DNA from: Lepidodermella squamata
Taxonomy: Eukaryota; Gastrotricha
DNA length: 64,000 nucleotides
Assembly: GCA_047495785.1 (NCBI GenBank)
Contig: JBLDXI010000017.1
Location: forward strand, 744,001 to 808,000
Direction: 5' to 3'
The notes under the pieces are model-generated. The model ran no database searches and was not told the DNA's origin. It saw only the letters and a program-made list of their open reading frames with translations. The first letter of the stretch is position 1. Every line of letters begins with the position of its first letter. Made by a program: the position numbers and the translations under genes. Below, piece after piece: positions 34,571 to 46,007 of the stretch.

Positions 34571-37269
34571 ATGAGCCTCGTGGTAAATGAAACATGGTTC
34601 AACAACGCAACATTGGATGTCGAGCTGGAAATCGAAAATGGGTCAAATCATTCCCATGCCCATACCCAGCATCACTGCGCAAGTGAGAAATGTGTTAGTG
34701 GCAAAATTATACCGCTTTGGCTCCCTACAATTGACAAAATTTCGTCTGGTGAACGAGCCGGTCGAGTTATCTTATACGTGCTTTCACTCGCCTACCTATT
34801 TCTCGGCATGTCAATAGTCTCAGATCGTTTTGTAGCCGCTATTGAAGTGATTGTTAGCCGAAAGCGTAAAACCAAAATTCTCAAACCCAATGGCCAAACT
34901 GAGGAAGTTAGCGTTCCGATTTGGAACGAGGTTGTCGCACATCTTACGCTGCTTGTGTTGGGTGGATGCGCGCCGGAAATTATACTATCTATTGTCGAAA
35001 CGATCTCGAATGGCTTTCAAACTGAAGAGCTCGGTAAATTACGCTTACGATAAATTGTGTCAATTCGGCTGAACTTGTTTGTAGGACCCGGTACCATAGT
35101 GGGATCTGGTTGCTACAACTTGTTCATTATAACTGGCATTTGTATTGGCTCGGTCGGAGAACAATCGAAACGCGTTGTCGATATGCCGGTATTTTTTACA
35201 ACTGGTAAGTTTCGCTTTCATCTGCCAATAATTTAAACAATGTGTTTATTTTATTCATTTCTGATTTTTAGCTGCTTGGAGCATATTTGCTTACCTATGG
35301 CTCTATTTTATCTGCGTTATGAATACTCACGCGATCATCGATGTCTGGGAAGCCCTCGTTACCTTATTCTTCTACCCAGTGATGGTTGTTACTGCTTACC
35401 TCGCCGACGAATACGTTCCCGTTTTAATCCAATGCGTGAGAAAGAAAACTATACACCCTGAAATGGGTCACAACCATACAGGAAACGAAGAAGAGACGTC
35501 GCGGGCGAAGCGATTTTCAGATCTGTTAAAGGAAAAGCGGGCTCAAAATCCGGGTGCGTCGGCCAACGAAATCGAGGAAATGGTTGAGATGGAGATGCTC
35601 AAAGAGCTTCCGAAAGACAGAAGCTACTACAGGATGCAAGGATCACGGCATATCAACAAGGACATGCTCAAGGAAAAATTGTCAATCATATCAAACGAGA
35701 GCTTCACGTCAAAACACGCAGATAACCCTGATTTACAGACTATTGCATTCGACCCGGCGAACTATGAGGTACCCGAGGATTGTGGAAAATGCAAACTCAC
35801 AGTAATCCGTCACGGTCAAAAGCTGAACAATTCCGTAACCGTTGATTACTTCACCAAAGAGGGCACGGGCAAAGAAGGAGCCGACTACGTCAAAACTTCT
35901 GGAAGTCTGAAATTCGAGCCCAATGAAACATCGAAAGAAATAAGCGTCGAAATTATTGACGATGATGATTTCAATGAAGATACCGAGTTTTTCGTCTGCC
36001 TCAAGAATCCCCAGCTGCATGGCGGTAAAGGCAGGCTCGAGTTACATAACGATGGCATAGCGAAAGTTAAAAAGCTGGACGACGATCACGGCGGAATCTT
36101 CCACTTTGAAGCCTCAGAGCTATCAGTTCAAGAAAACTGGGCGACTTATCATCTAGTCGTTCACAGGAGCTCTGGTTGCAAAGGTTCTGTCATAATTCCA
36201 TTCAAAATCAACCCTGTTAGCGCTGAGCCAGGCGTTCACTTCAAAATTCCGAATGTTACGGAAGCCCTTTTCGAGGATCATCAAACAGAATATGCAATTC
36301 CTATCGAGATCATTGACGAAAGCAAGTTGGAAGCTAAAGCAGTCACTTTCCGAGTGAATCTCGAACCGCCTCGCTGGAACAAAAAGCAATTAACTGGAAA
36401 GATTGATACCGACAATTTAGGAGCTCCTCTATTGAAAGAGCCAAAATCTGTCGTAGTAACCATTACTGAAAACAAGCACCTCGAGAAAGTTATGCATGCT
36501 ATTGCTGAAACTGAAGCGGCAGAACTTATTGCTACAACAACTTGGCACAGCCAATTCAAAGAAGCATTCACCGTCGATATCGAACCAGATTCGTCAATCC
36601 CTAGGCGGATTCTCGCATATTTTACTTATGGGTTGACCTTCTTCTGGAATTTTTTGTTTGCCTTCATACCCCCAACTTGTGAGTTATTTCGGGAATCGCC
36701 TCCTTAAAGTAATTAATCTTTACTTTCCAGCATTATTAGGAGGCTGGCCAGCCTTTTTCACTGCTTTCCTCCTTATTGGTCTGAAAACTGCAGTAATTGG
36801 AGATTTGGCAAACGCTATCGGATGCACTATTGGTTTGGCTGACGAGTTGACGGCGGTAACATTTGTCTCATTGGGAACCAGCTTGCCTGATTTATTCGCG
36901 AGTCGAATCGCAGCATTGAAGGAAGAAAGAGCCGATGCTGCGATTGGACACGTGTCCGGGGCAAATGCTACAAACGTGTTCCTCGGCATAGGAATAGCCT
37001 GGTCTATAGCTGCGATCAAGCAAAGCTACGATGGAAATGTTCTTCATATCAACGTCGGCAGTTTTTCGTATTGTATCGTTTTATTTTTAAGTTTCGCTTG
37101 CTGTGCAATCATAATCCTTCTTCTACGGCGCCTACCTCCTATTCATGGCGAATTAGGGGGCCCTAGAACGTTGAAATACCTTACGGTTGCGACTTTTTTC
37201 AGCTTCTGGGCTGCTTACATTATTCTAGTGGCATTAGACACTTATTGCATACTAAGGCCAAACTGGTAA
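34571..37269 (+). CDS. ncx: Na+/Ca2+ exchanger NCX-6 (central block)
   Basis: Four exons: 34571-35033, 35085-35204, 35272-36678, 36731-37269; 842 residues. A short ectodomain carries a His cluster (NHSHAHTQHH) and two Asn-X-Ser/Thr sites. Alpha-1 is GGCAPEI with GSGCYNL; alpha-2 is SLGTSLPDLFASR with GANATN. The loop motif after helix 5 is shortened: the usual GGGDLIN stretch is reduced to RHINKDML. The hinge is KLDDDHGGIF. In Calx-beta 2, ENW replaces the ENCG seen in sister copies. A TATATATA at about 34514 lies 57 bp before the start. An out-of-frame ATG (ccatggcgtga) precedes the chosen ATG by 20 bp and ends at once in TGA. Confidence 0.93.
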
Positions 37270-37329
37270 AAGTTTTGAACTGTGATACTTTTCGATCTTC
37301 CATATAGATGCAACGAGTGCATTTTAAAT

Positions 37330-37335
37330 AATAAA
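37330..37335 (+). terminator. polyadenylation signal of NCX-6
   Basis: AATAAA 61 bp after the NCX-6 stop, with a second overlapping AATAAA at 37334. Confidence 0.6.
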
Positions 37336-37711
37336 TAAACGACTGTGCTGTTTATGTTTAAGGTGGATGATTTTTGACATTTGACATTTGAATCAACCCG
37401 AAATTTCACAGAGCGATGGGTTTTCAAGTACATATGGTCATGTACGGTTGCATGACAGTAGATATTGATTGTTTCCAGTCATGCAGTGAATAATAACTGA
37501 CAGCACAGGTTGATAACGGCAAAGCTCAGCCGCATAACAATATATTGCAATTTATATTTGTTTTTATCGACCGAGGCTAAACGTATAATCCTGAAATTGC
37601 GAGAGGGCGACACTCCCAGGTTTAGCTTTAATTCCGCAATAGTAGTCACCCGTTTTTTCGTCGCGCCGCGTCTCTAGACTTTATGGCGGAAGCAGAAAGC
37701 AGCGGAAGCCT

Positions 37712-37719
37712 TATAAAAA
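37712..37719 (+). promoter_or_regulatory. TATA box of NCX-7
   Basis: TATAAAAA, 87 bp upstream of the NCX-7 ATG, in a GC-richer context (gcagcggaagcc). A start near 37742 would give a leader of about 55 nt. This argues that NCX-7 has its own promoter. Confidence 0.6.
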
Positions 37720-37798
37720 AAATAGCTCTGATTTTCAAAATAAAGTAGGGGATTTTTTTGTATGAATAGCTCTAACTCAGTTCTTGCAATCCAAGAGC

Positions 37799-40672
37799 AT
37801 GACTAGCCACGAGAAGTCGATCAGCCAAAAACCAACCGTGCGAGATCATGAAATCGAAAATGCCACTTCATCGCATATTTCCAACCACTCCAACTCAACG
37901 AATAGCGACCACGGACAATGCGGAGCGTCGGGGTGCTCATCGAATATCATCCTACCCCTATGGTTCCCAGTACCCGAAAGTGTGTCACCTGGCGAGCGAG
38001 CCGGTCGAGCCATCCTCCTACTTGTTGTGCAAATTTACCTCTTCGTCGGAATTTCTATCTTGGCTGATCGCTTTGTTGCGGCGATAGAAGTCATTGTTTC
38101 CAAGAAACGGAAAATAAAAGTTTTGTCTGAAGCTACTGGCCAGATCGACTATGTTCACGTTCCGGTGTGGAACGAAACAGTTGCTCATCTGACACTGTTC
38201 GTACTCGGCGGTTGTGCCCCTGAAATCATGCTTTCCGTTGTAGAGACAATTACCCATGGCTTTCAGACTGAGGAGCTCGGTAAAGATGATACATTCTTGG
38301 ATTTCGAATGCTATTACTCGTCTCTTCTTAGGTCCAAGTGTTATTGTCGGCTCTGGTTGCTACAACTTGTTCATAATCACTGGAATTTGCATTGGATCAG
38401 TTGGAGAAAAAGCGAAGCGAGTAACAGAGTTGCCTGTGTTCTTCACCACAGGTATGATATTCTTGATTTGCGACAATCCCCAGACTCCAAACGTCAATCG
38501 ATAGGAAGGGGATAATAGAATGGTCTATTCATAGCAGCAGTTGGGCCTGATCTGATTTCATTTTATTCATCTTATAGGGGGCTTATAAAGAAAAGTAAGG
38601 CGTGCGGCTCCTAGGATTTTCTATGAATTTTACCTAAAGCGCAATATTTCTGATATATCTATGATTTTAGCTGCCTGGAGTATTTTTGCTTACCTATGGC
38701 TCTATTTCATCATTCTACTCAACTCACCGGAGATTGTCGAAGTCTGGGAAGCACTTACAACCCTAGCATTCTTTCCAGCTCTCGTCATCTCCGCTTATCT
38801 TACCGATAAATACTTTCATCGCCTTGCTAACTTCTGCTGTCGGAACAAAGAAGTCCACGCCCATCATACAGAGGCAGAGGATGCGAGAAGCGCTCTTGAC
38901 AAATACGGCAAGCGTTTCGGAGCTATCGTTGAAGAGTTGAGAGCTGCTCATCCAAGCGCATCGGCTTCAGAAATACAAGAAATGGCAGAGTTGGAGATGT
39001 TGAAGGAAATTCCGAAAGGACGGAATTTTTACCGAATACAAGCATCTCGCCAATTAGCTGGCGGAGGCGACTTGATCAGTAAGGAGAAACTGCGCGAAAA
39101 ATTCACTCACAAAGACATTAACAAAGATGAAGACATTGATCCAGACCTTCAAACGATTTACTTCGACCCATCCTCATATACAGTTATGGAAGATGCTGGT
39201 GAGTGCGTCCTTACCGTCAAACGAGAGGGTCAAAACCTGAATAATACCCTACTTGTGGACTACCGAACGATAGAGGGCACAGGCCACGACGGAAGTGACT
39301 TTTTGCACACGAATGGAACGATATCTTTCAGCCCATGTGAGTCTTCTAAGGAGATAGTTGTCGATATTGTCGATGACGATACTTACAATGCCGATAAGGT
39401 GTTCTACGTCGTCCTTAGTAATCCTCAATTATTCGCTATCAGAGGTAGAACTGTATTGCTGAACGAAGGCATTGCGACGGTCACGAAACTTGACGACGAT
39501 CATGGCGGGCTGTTTCATTTCCCAACAGCTTCACTGGAAATTGAAGAAAACTGTGGAGACCTGATCGTCAAAATTCTTCGTAGTTCCGGAGCAAAAGGTG
39601 TAGTTAGGGTGCCAGTCGTATTTACGGCCTTAACTGCAGTGGCGAATGTCGACTTCATCGATCCGGGTGTTTCGGAGGCGGTTTTCCAGGACAGGCAGAC
39701 TGATTTTGAAATCAAAATCAAAATAATCGATCAAAGCTTGGTGCGGTCGAAATGTGTCACTTTTTCGCTTGAATTAGGCGAACCCTTTTGGTCTGAGCAA
39801 AATCCCAGTGACTTCGACCGATCCAAACTTGGTCAACCCTCCTTAAGAAATCCGCCATCGATCACAGTCACTGTTACGGAAAATAAAGGTCTTAAAAGAT
39901 TGATTACTGAAATAGCGGAGGCAGATGTTGGCGAGTTGGTTGGAACGGAGAGTTGGACCGAACAGGTGAAAAGTGCGGTGACAGTACCCGTAAACGACTC
40001 GGGAAAGGCTACTACTGTCGACTTTGTGGTTCACGTCCTTACCCTATTTTGGAAGCTGCTTTTCTCGCTAATACCGCCAACATGTGAGTTACACTTTACA
40101 TGACATCAGAAATGTAATTTACTGTTTCTCCAGCAATCGGAGGTGGTTGGATAGCCTTTCTTGTCGCATTCGCGCTGCTCGGTGTTCTCACGGCAATTAT
40201 TGGAGACATTGCATCAATGATCGGATGTACTGTCGGGTTGGCTGAAGAGCTGACGGCTGTTACTTTTGTATCTCTCGGAACCAGTTTACCAGATCTTTTC
40301 GCCAGTAGAATCGCGGCTATTAAGGAAGAGTCAGCCGATGCGGCGATTGGACATGTCTCTGGTGCTAATGCGGTCAACGTTTTCCTCGGAATCGGCCTGG
40401 CTTGGTCTATCGCGGCGATAAAGCAGCAAAGCGATGGTCATAGACTTCACATTCACGTCGGAAGCTTCTCATACTGTGTTGTGCTATTTTTCAGCTTCAC
40501 ATGCTGTGCTATGATTGTTCTATTCTTGAGACGGTTACCACTTGTTGGAGGTGAATTAGGCGGGCCGAGAATCTTCAAATATCTCACTGTTGGATTTTTC
40601 TGGAGTCTTTGGGTAGCCTACGTCATTTTAGTTGCGTTAGACAGCTACTGCATCGCAAAGCCAAACTTATGA
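37799..40672 (+). CDS. ncx: Na+/Ca2+ exchanger NCX-7 (central block)
   Basis: Four exons: 37799-38279, 38332-38451, 38671-40083, 40134-40672; 850 residues. Alpha-1 is GGCAPEI with GSGCYNL; alpha-2 is SLGTSLPDLFASR with GANAVN. The loop has KGRNFYRIQASRQLAGGGD, Calx-beta 1, hinge KLDDDHGGLF and Calx-beta 2. The third intron (38452-38670, 219 nt) is unusually long for this block. Exon 2 is 120 nt and the last exon 539 nt, as in its neighbours, which supports recent tandem duplication. A TATA box lies 87 bp upstream and an AATAAA at 40765-40770. Confidence 0.93.
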
Positions 40673-40764
40673 ATAGAGAATGTATGAGTAATATCTGCTT
40701 GTCTATAAATTCTACTAGATGTTTGTACGTTTACGCAGCTGTTAGCAGTTTAAGATGGTGGAGC

Positions 40765-40770
40765 AATAAA
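40765..40770 (+). terminator. polyadenylation signal of NCX-7
   Basis: AATAAA 93 bp after the NCX-7 stop and 56 bp before the channel gene begins. Confidence 0.55.
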
Positions 40771-40825
40771 TCAAAATGTTAAGAAAGTGCTAAACTAATA
40801 AAAGTTATATCATTCATTCGCAAAT

Positions 40826-42602
40826 ATGTTCGTGCGCACCACCTTGGTTTTGTTATTAGCTCAGACTTTCGGCCTGAGCCAAGATCTGGACATTACAGCT
40901 TGTAACGATTATGTGGGTACGATTCGCTGTAATTTATGCTGTCTTTTTCTTTCAATTCTGTTGAAATTCAGTTTCGGAGCGAGACGTTATCAAGCATATC
41001 TTCTTGAATTACACGAAGTTAGCGAGGCCGAGGAAGCAAGCGTCAAACCCAGTTAACGTAACGATAGGTTTTCGGCTGTCAGGAATTCAAGACTTTGTAG
41101 GTGACATTATGGATTAAAATCCACGATATTCATCTGTATTTCCCGCAGATTGAACGGCAAAATCTGTTGATCCTGAGTGGATATTTAACACTGGTACCTA
41201 TATTTTTATATCGAGTTCTTCTGAAGAGATGCAAACCTTATATTCCTGTATCAAGGGTTGGTACGATGATTACTTAACTTGGAGCGAGAATTTTCCTCTG
41301 AACTGCATCAACAAAATTTATATCCCATCGGAAGAAATTTGGCTTCCTGATGTGGCACTGGTAAAGCGTTCACCTTTCCCAATACTTTATCTATTGGTAA
41401 TATTAACAGGTCAACAGCCGGTTGGTTATCGAGATTTTATTAGGATAGCTATCACAGCTCAATTTTAGTGGTAATATGTTTACAGTCCTTACAATGCCTG
41501 ATGTTCGAGTTGCGATCAGCAGTAGCGGAAAAGTTGTTCACTACCCAGGCGGGCAATTTGAAGTTTTCTGCGGACTCGATCTGTTTTACTTTCCGTTCGA
41601 TGTTCAAGTAATTTTCAGGCTAACGTATTTCTTAAGAAGTGAACTTTAAAACTTGCAGACATGCCAAATGAATTTTCGCAACTGGAACGTTCCAGAAAAC
41701 CTACAGCATCTCGAGCTATACAATCCACCAGGCGAAGGAAACAATGCTTTCAAAACTTTCGAGTACGTTGAAAGCAAGCTTTGGCATCTGTTGAGTTACG
41801 ATGCTAAAATCAAGTCCTCTCGACCTGTAGAAACCGTAAGAAATTCTGAAAACAGAACTATTACTCTCAAGTTCTGCAATTGCTTTCAAGGCCAGCTTCA
41901 ACATTGTCATTGCGAGACGAACTCTTTACTACTACGTCATTTACATATTTCCAAGTGTGGCAATATCTGTCGTTCATTTATCAACCTTTCTTCTTCCGGT
42001 TTCATTCTTTCCCAATCCACCTTAATTTATGATTGGATCTTCTAATTTTCAGATGGAACAAAATGATAAAATGGCTATGTCGATAACTTGCCTTTTAGCG
42101 TATGCAGTTTTTCAGGTATTAATAGGTAGATTTTAAATTATTATTTAATAATCTCCTCCCTTTTTAGACCACTGTTGCTAACGAGTTACCTAAATCTTCG
42201 GAGACAACGCCTTTACTTTTCCTATACATTACAATCCAACTGGCTTTCATTGCGTTCTCGATCATCACTGAAGGAATAATTACTCTGCTAGTTGGGGTGA
42301 GAATGAAACGCAAAAGCGTACCCCGTTCCATTCAAGTGGCAGCTTTATTTTTCGGATGGCCTCTGCGCGTGAAAGCTGAGGCAAAAAAGCCCCAGAAAAG
42401 CGGAAGAAGCAGCAAATCAAGCTATGGATCTACAAACATCGAGGAAAATACGCTGCACGGCAAGTCTGCGGAAGTTGATTGGTACTACGTTGCCCGTGTT
42501 GTAGACCGATTCATTTTCGTTTTATACCTGGCAGCTACTCTGACTATACCTCTGATTCTCTTCGTTTTTCTTCCTTGGGTTATTTTCAAAAAGTATGATT
42601 GA
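40826..42602 (+). CDS. Cys-loop ligand-gated ion channel subunit (nicotinic-type)
   Basis: Ten exons: 40826-40916, 40972-41096, 41149-41193, 41256-41360, 41410-41420, 41469-41607, 41659-41835, 41891-41998, 42053-42115, 42168-42602; 432 residues. Order: signal peptide (LVLLLAQTFGLS), NVTIGFRLSGIQDF, GWYDDYLTW, IPSEEIWLPDVAL, then the 13-residue Cys-loop C-GLDLFYFPFDVQT-C. RRTLYYYVIYIFPS opens TM1 and DKMAMSITCLLAYAVF is TM2. A basic intracellular loop and TM4 near the C-terminus complete it. Asp at -1' and Lys at 0' of TM2 predict cation selectivity; 9' is the usual Leu. No vicinal Cys pair is present in loop C, so it is a non-alpha-like or divergent subunit and its ligand is unknown. The 11-nt exon 5 is inferred from phase and family alignment. 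It lies on the same strand inside the NCX array. Confidence 0.88.
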
Positions 42603-42765
42603 CCTACGCACGACATTTTTCACAAAAAACTGTGTCATAAGCGTTTTGATCGATTTTATTATAAATTGCTGGCGGTATTGCCTTTTCTCTAACCATACCT
42701 GGTATGCGGATTGATTTAGACGTAGGCAAGGGGCAGAAACGTGCACCTGGCTGCGGATATTGACG

Positions 42766-42773
42766 TATAAATA
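42766..42773 (+). promoter_or_regulatory. possible TATA box of NCX-8
   Basis: TATAAATA, 146 bp upstream of the NCX-8 ATG, followed by a GC-rich stretch (cgagtcgcggcggcgtcg). Confidence 0.5.
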
Positions 42774-42911
42774 TTACGAGTCGCGGCGGCGTCGAAGTTT
42801 CGATATAAACAAGCGCAAATATTTGCTTAACGGAAACTGCTCGACTGCTTTTGCGCTTCACGAAGAAAAAATAAAAAGCTGTTCGTTGAGTAGCAGAATT
42901 CAGTATTCAAC

Positions 42912-45547
42912 ATGGCGAGCCACGAATCTAATCACGCTACTATCGGCATCATCGAATTAATTAATGGGAGTAACAGCAGCAACGCAAGTCACGCTGTTCA
43001 ATGCGCCCATGAGAAGTGTGAAAATGGCATACTGATTCCAATGTGGCTGCCACATGTTCATGAGATCTCAACTGCTGCTCGAGTAGGTCGGTGTTTCGCC
43101 TACATCTTCGTTCAAATGTACCTCTTTCTCGGCATGTCAATAGTCGCTGATCATTTTGTCGCAGCTATTGAGGTGATTGTCTCAAAGAAGCGAAAGGTTA
43201 AGGTGGTGTCCGCAAGCGGCGAAGTCGACTACGTTCACGTTCCGATTTGGAATGAAACCGTCGCCCATTTGACACTTTTCGTCTTGGGAGGTTGCGCACC
43301 GGAAATTTTGTTGTCGGTAGTTGAGACGATAACTCAAAACTTCGAAACTGGGGAACTAGGACCTAGTGTTATCATAGGTTCTGGCTGCTATAATCTTTTC
43401 ATCATAACCGGGATTTGCATCGGCTCGGTCGGAAGCAGGGCAAAACGCGTCACTGAACTACATATCTTTTTCACAACAGGTAAGCTATTGAAAGAAAGGT
43501 ATCACTCTCGATAATGGCCTCATTTTAGCCGCTTGGAGCATCTTTGCGTATCTGTGGCTCTACTTCATAACAGTTGTCAATTCGCATAGTGTTATCGAAG
43601 TTTGGGAGGCCTTGACAACTTTGGCGTTTTTCCCTGCCGTCGTGTTATCAGCTTACTGCGTTGACAAACATTTCTTCGGACTATTCAGATGTTGTGGGAA
43701 GAAAGGAGTGCATCCCCATCATTCAGCGGCGGAGGATGCCAAGGAGGCAATGGAACGGCGCGAAAAGCGATTTATCGCTCTCATGGACGACTTGAGGGCG
43801 AAAAACCCTGGCAAGGCAACCGTAGAAATCCAGGAGCTGGCCGAGCTAGAGCTGCTTAAGGAGTTACCGAAAGGCAGGAATTACTATCGAATGCAATCAG
43901 GCCGCCAAATGGCTGGAGGTGGGGATTTAATAAATAAGGAGAAGCTTCGTGAAAAGTTCACTCACAAAACGCAAAAGCACACGGATCCTGACCTTCAGAC
44001 TATATCATTTGATCCCAATTCCTACACGGTTATGGAGGATTGTGGAAAATGCCAGCTTAACGTAATTCGAGAAGGCGAGAATTTACATAACACAGTGACA
44101 GTCGATTACGCAACAAGAGATGGAACGGGCAAAAACGGGGCAGATTACCGTGAAATCAAAGGCACGTTAACGTTCCAGCCGAACGAAGCGTTGAAGCATG
44201 TTTTCGTCGAAATCGTCGATGACGATCATTACAAAGCCGATACAACGTTTTTTGTCGATCTATTTCGGCCTCAGGTTACAGGAGGAAATGCAAAGTCAAA
44301 GGTCCAGCTTGGCGAGGGAAAGTCGACAGCAACCGTTGTGAAGTTGGACGACGATCACGGAGGCCAGTATCACTTCGAATCTGCTGAACTCACGTTTGAA
44401 GAGAGCTGTGGCGACGCTGTAATAAAAGTTGTCCGATCCTCTGGGGCGAAGGGAAAAGTATCGATGCCGATCATCCTGAAATGCATCGATGCATTGCCTG
44501 GGGTTAACTTCGAAGATCCAAAATTGGCCGTAGTTGTGTTCCAAGATAGAGAGGTTGAACAGCTCATTAATATCAAACTCATCGATGGTGGAAAGTTCGA
44601 CCCGAAAGCAGTGAAGTTCTCGCTGGAGCTTGGGAAACCTAAATGGACGTCAAATCAAGCGTTTGACTCAAGCAAGTTGGGGAAACCATGCTTGAGGGAG
44701 CCATCGAAAATTGTTGTAACAATCACTGAGAACAAAGGCCTGAAGAAACTGGTCGCTGAAATTGCGGAGGCTGATATGGCAGATTTAGTTGCAAGTACAA
44801 CTTGGAGTGAACAATTCATCGCCGCTTTCACAGTGGCTGCTGCCGAGCCAGAGAAAGAAGGAGATCCGCCTAAAAAGGGTTGCTGGGAATACGCCGTTCA
44901 CATTATCACATTTTTCTGGAAATTTCTGTTTGCATTCATTCCTCCAACGGGTAACCAAACTTTTTTTGCATGCGGCAAATAACGATGAATAATTTATTCA
45001 TGTTTTAGCTTACCTTGGTGGATGGGCAGCCTTTCTGACCGCATTCGCAATGATCGGCTTAATTACAGCTGTAATTGCCGATATCGCCTCAGCTCTCGGT
45101 TGCACTATTGGCTTGGCTGCTGAACTAACTGCTGTGACTTTTGTGTCTCTTGGCACGAGCTTACCCGATCTTTTCGCAAGTAGAATAGCTGCTAAGAAGG
45201 AAGACACAGCTGATGCAGCAATTGGGCATATATCCGGTGCGAATGCCGTGAATGTATTCCTCGGAATCGGTCTTGCTTGGTCGATAGCTGCTGTTAAACA
45301 AAGCATCGACGGGCATGTCCTGCACATTCACGTCGGAAGCTTTTCCTACTGTATCATTCTTTTCTTCAGCTTCGCGACCTGTGCAATCCTGGTTCTTTTC
45401 CTGCGGAGGCTGCCGCCTATTCGCGGTGAACTTGGCGGGCCCCGCGTATTTAAATATCTGACTGTTGCTCTTTTCGTCAGCCTGTGGGCTGCTTATGTTG
45501 TTCTTGTGGCTTTAGATGGTTACTGCATTTTCAAGCCTAATATATAA
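42912..45547 (+). CDS. ncx: Na+/Ca2+ exchanger NCX-8 (central block)
   Basis: Three exons: 42912-43479, 43529-44950, 45009-45547; 842 residues. It lacks the intron that splits alpha-1 in NCX-5, -6 and -7, as NCX-4 does. The ectodomain is short, with the CAHEKC pair before GILIPMWLP. Alpha-1 is GGCAPEI with GSGCYNL; alpha-2 is SLGTSLPDLFASR with GANAVN. The loop has KGRNYYRMQSGRQMAGGGD, a Calx-beta 1 with TRDGTGKNGADY and VDDDHYKAD, hinge KLDDDHGGQY and Calx-beta 2 SSGAKGKV. Although separated from NCX-7 by the channel gene, it belongs clearly to the central block. AATAAA is at 45606-45611. Confidence 0.93.
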
Positions 45548-45605
45548 TTCTGCTATAGGTATACAATATATACCGTTGATACCACTACAAGTGGGATGTT
45601 TCTCG

Positions 45606-45611
45606 AATAAA
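45606..45611 (+). terminator. polyadenylation signal of NCX-8
   Basis: AATAAA 59 bp after the NCX-8 stop. The next 390 bp hold no recognised feature. Confidence 0.6.
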
Positions 45612-46007
45612 TTCAATTGATTCATCGCTAGCTTTTCTCATTCGTTCACATCGATTCGCCGCCGGGGTGAGAATGCGCAGTTAAATCCCGACCCACGCGA
45701 GCTAGGGGCTAGGTTATTGAATACCGAAACAAAAGAAACGGTCGACCGAACCGACTTGTCGAAAGGCCGCCTAGCACCTTGGCGCGAATTCACACATGCC
45801 ACTTACGAAATCGATGTCGAAATGTGTTTTCTTAAGAATGTAACGGCAAGTGCTGCGAGATGATGAATAATTCATCATAGGATAAGCCTGGGCTTGTTTT
45901 AACATTCTGTTTTCCCCTTAGTAGCAAAGCTGTCTTTAACTCGATTAGCAACGAAATAATTTTTACAGCACTAATTATATCGAATTAACAATGTTATCAT
46001 AAGAAAT

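Noticed and set aside
41716-41910. Break in the Cys-loop receptor before TM1
   Set aside because: The frame change is explained by a 55-nt intron (41836-41890) with good ends; joining gives an uninterrupted receptor.
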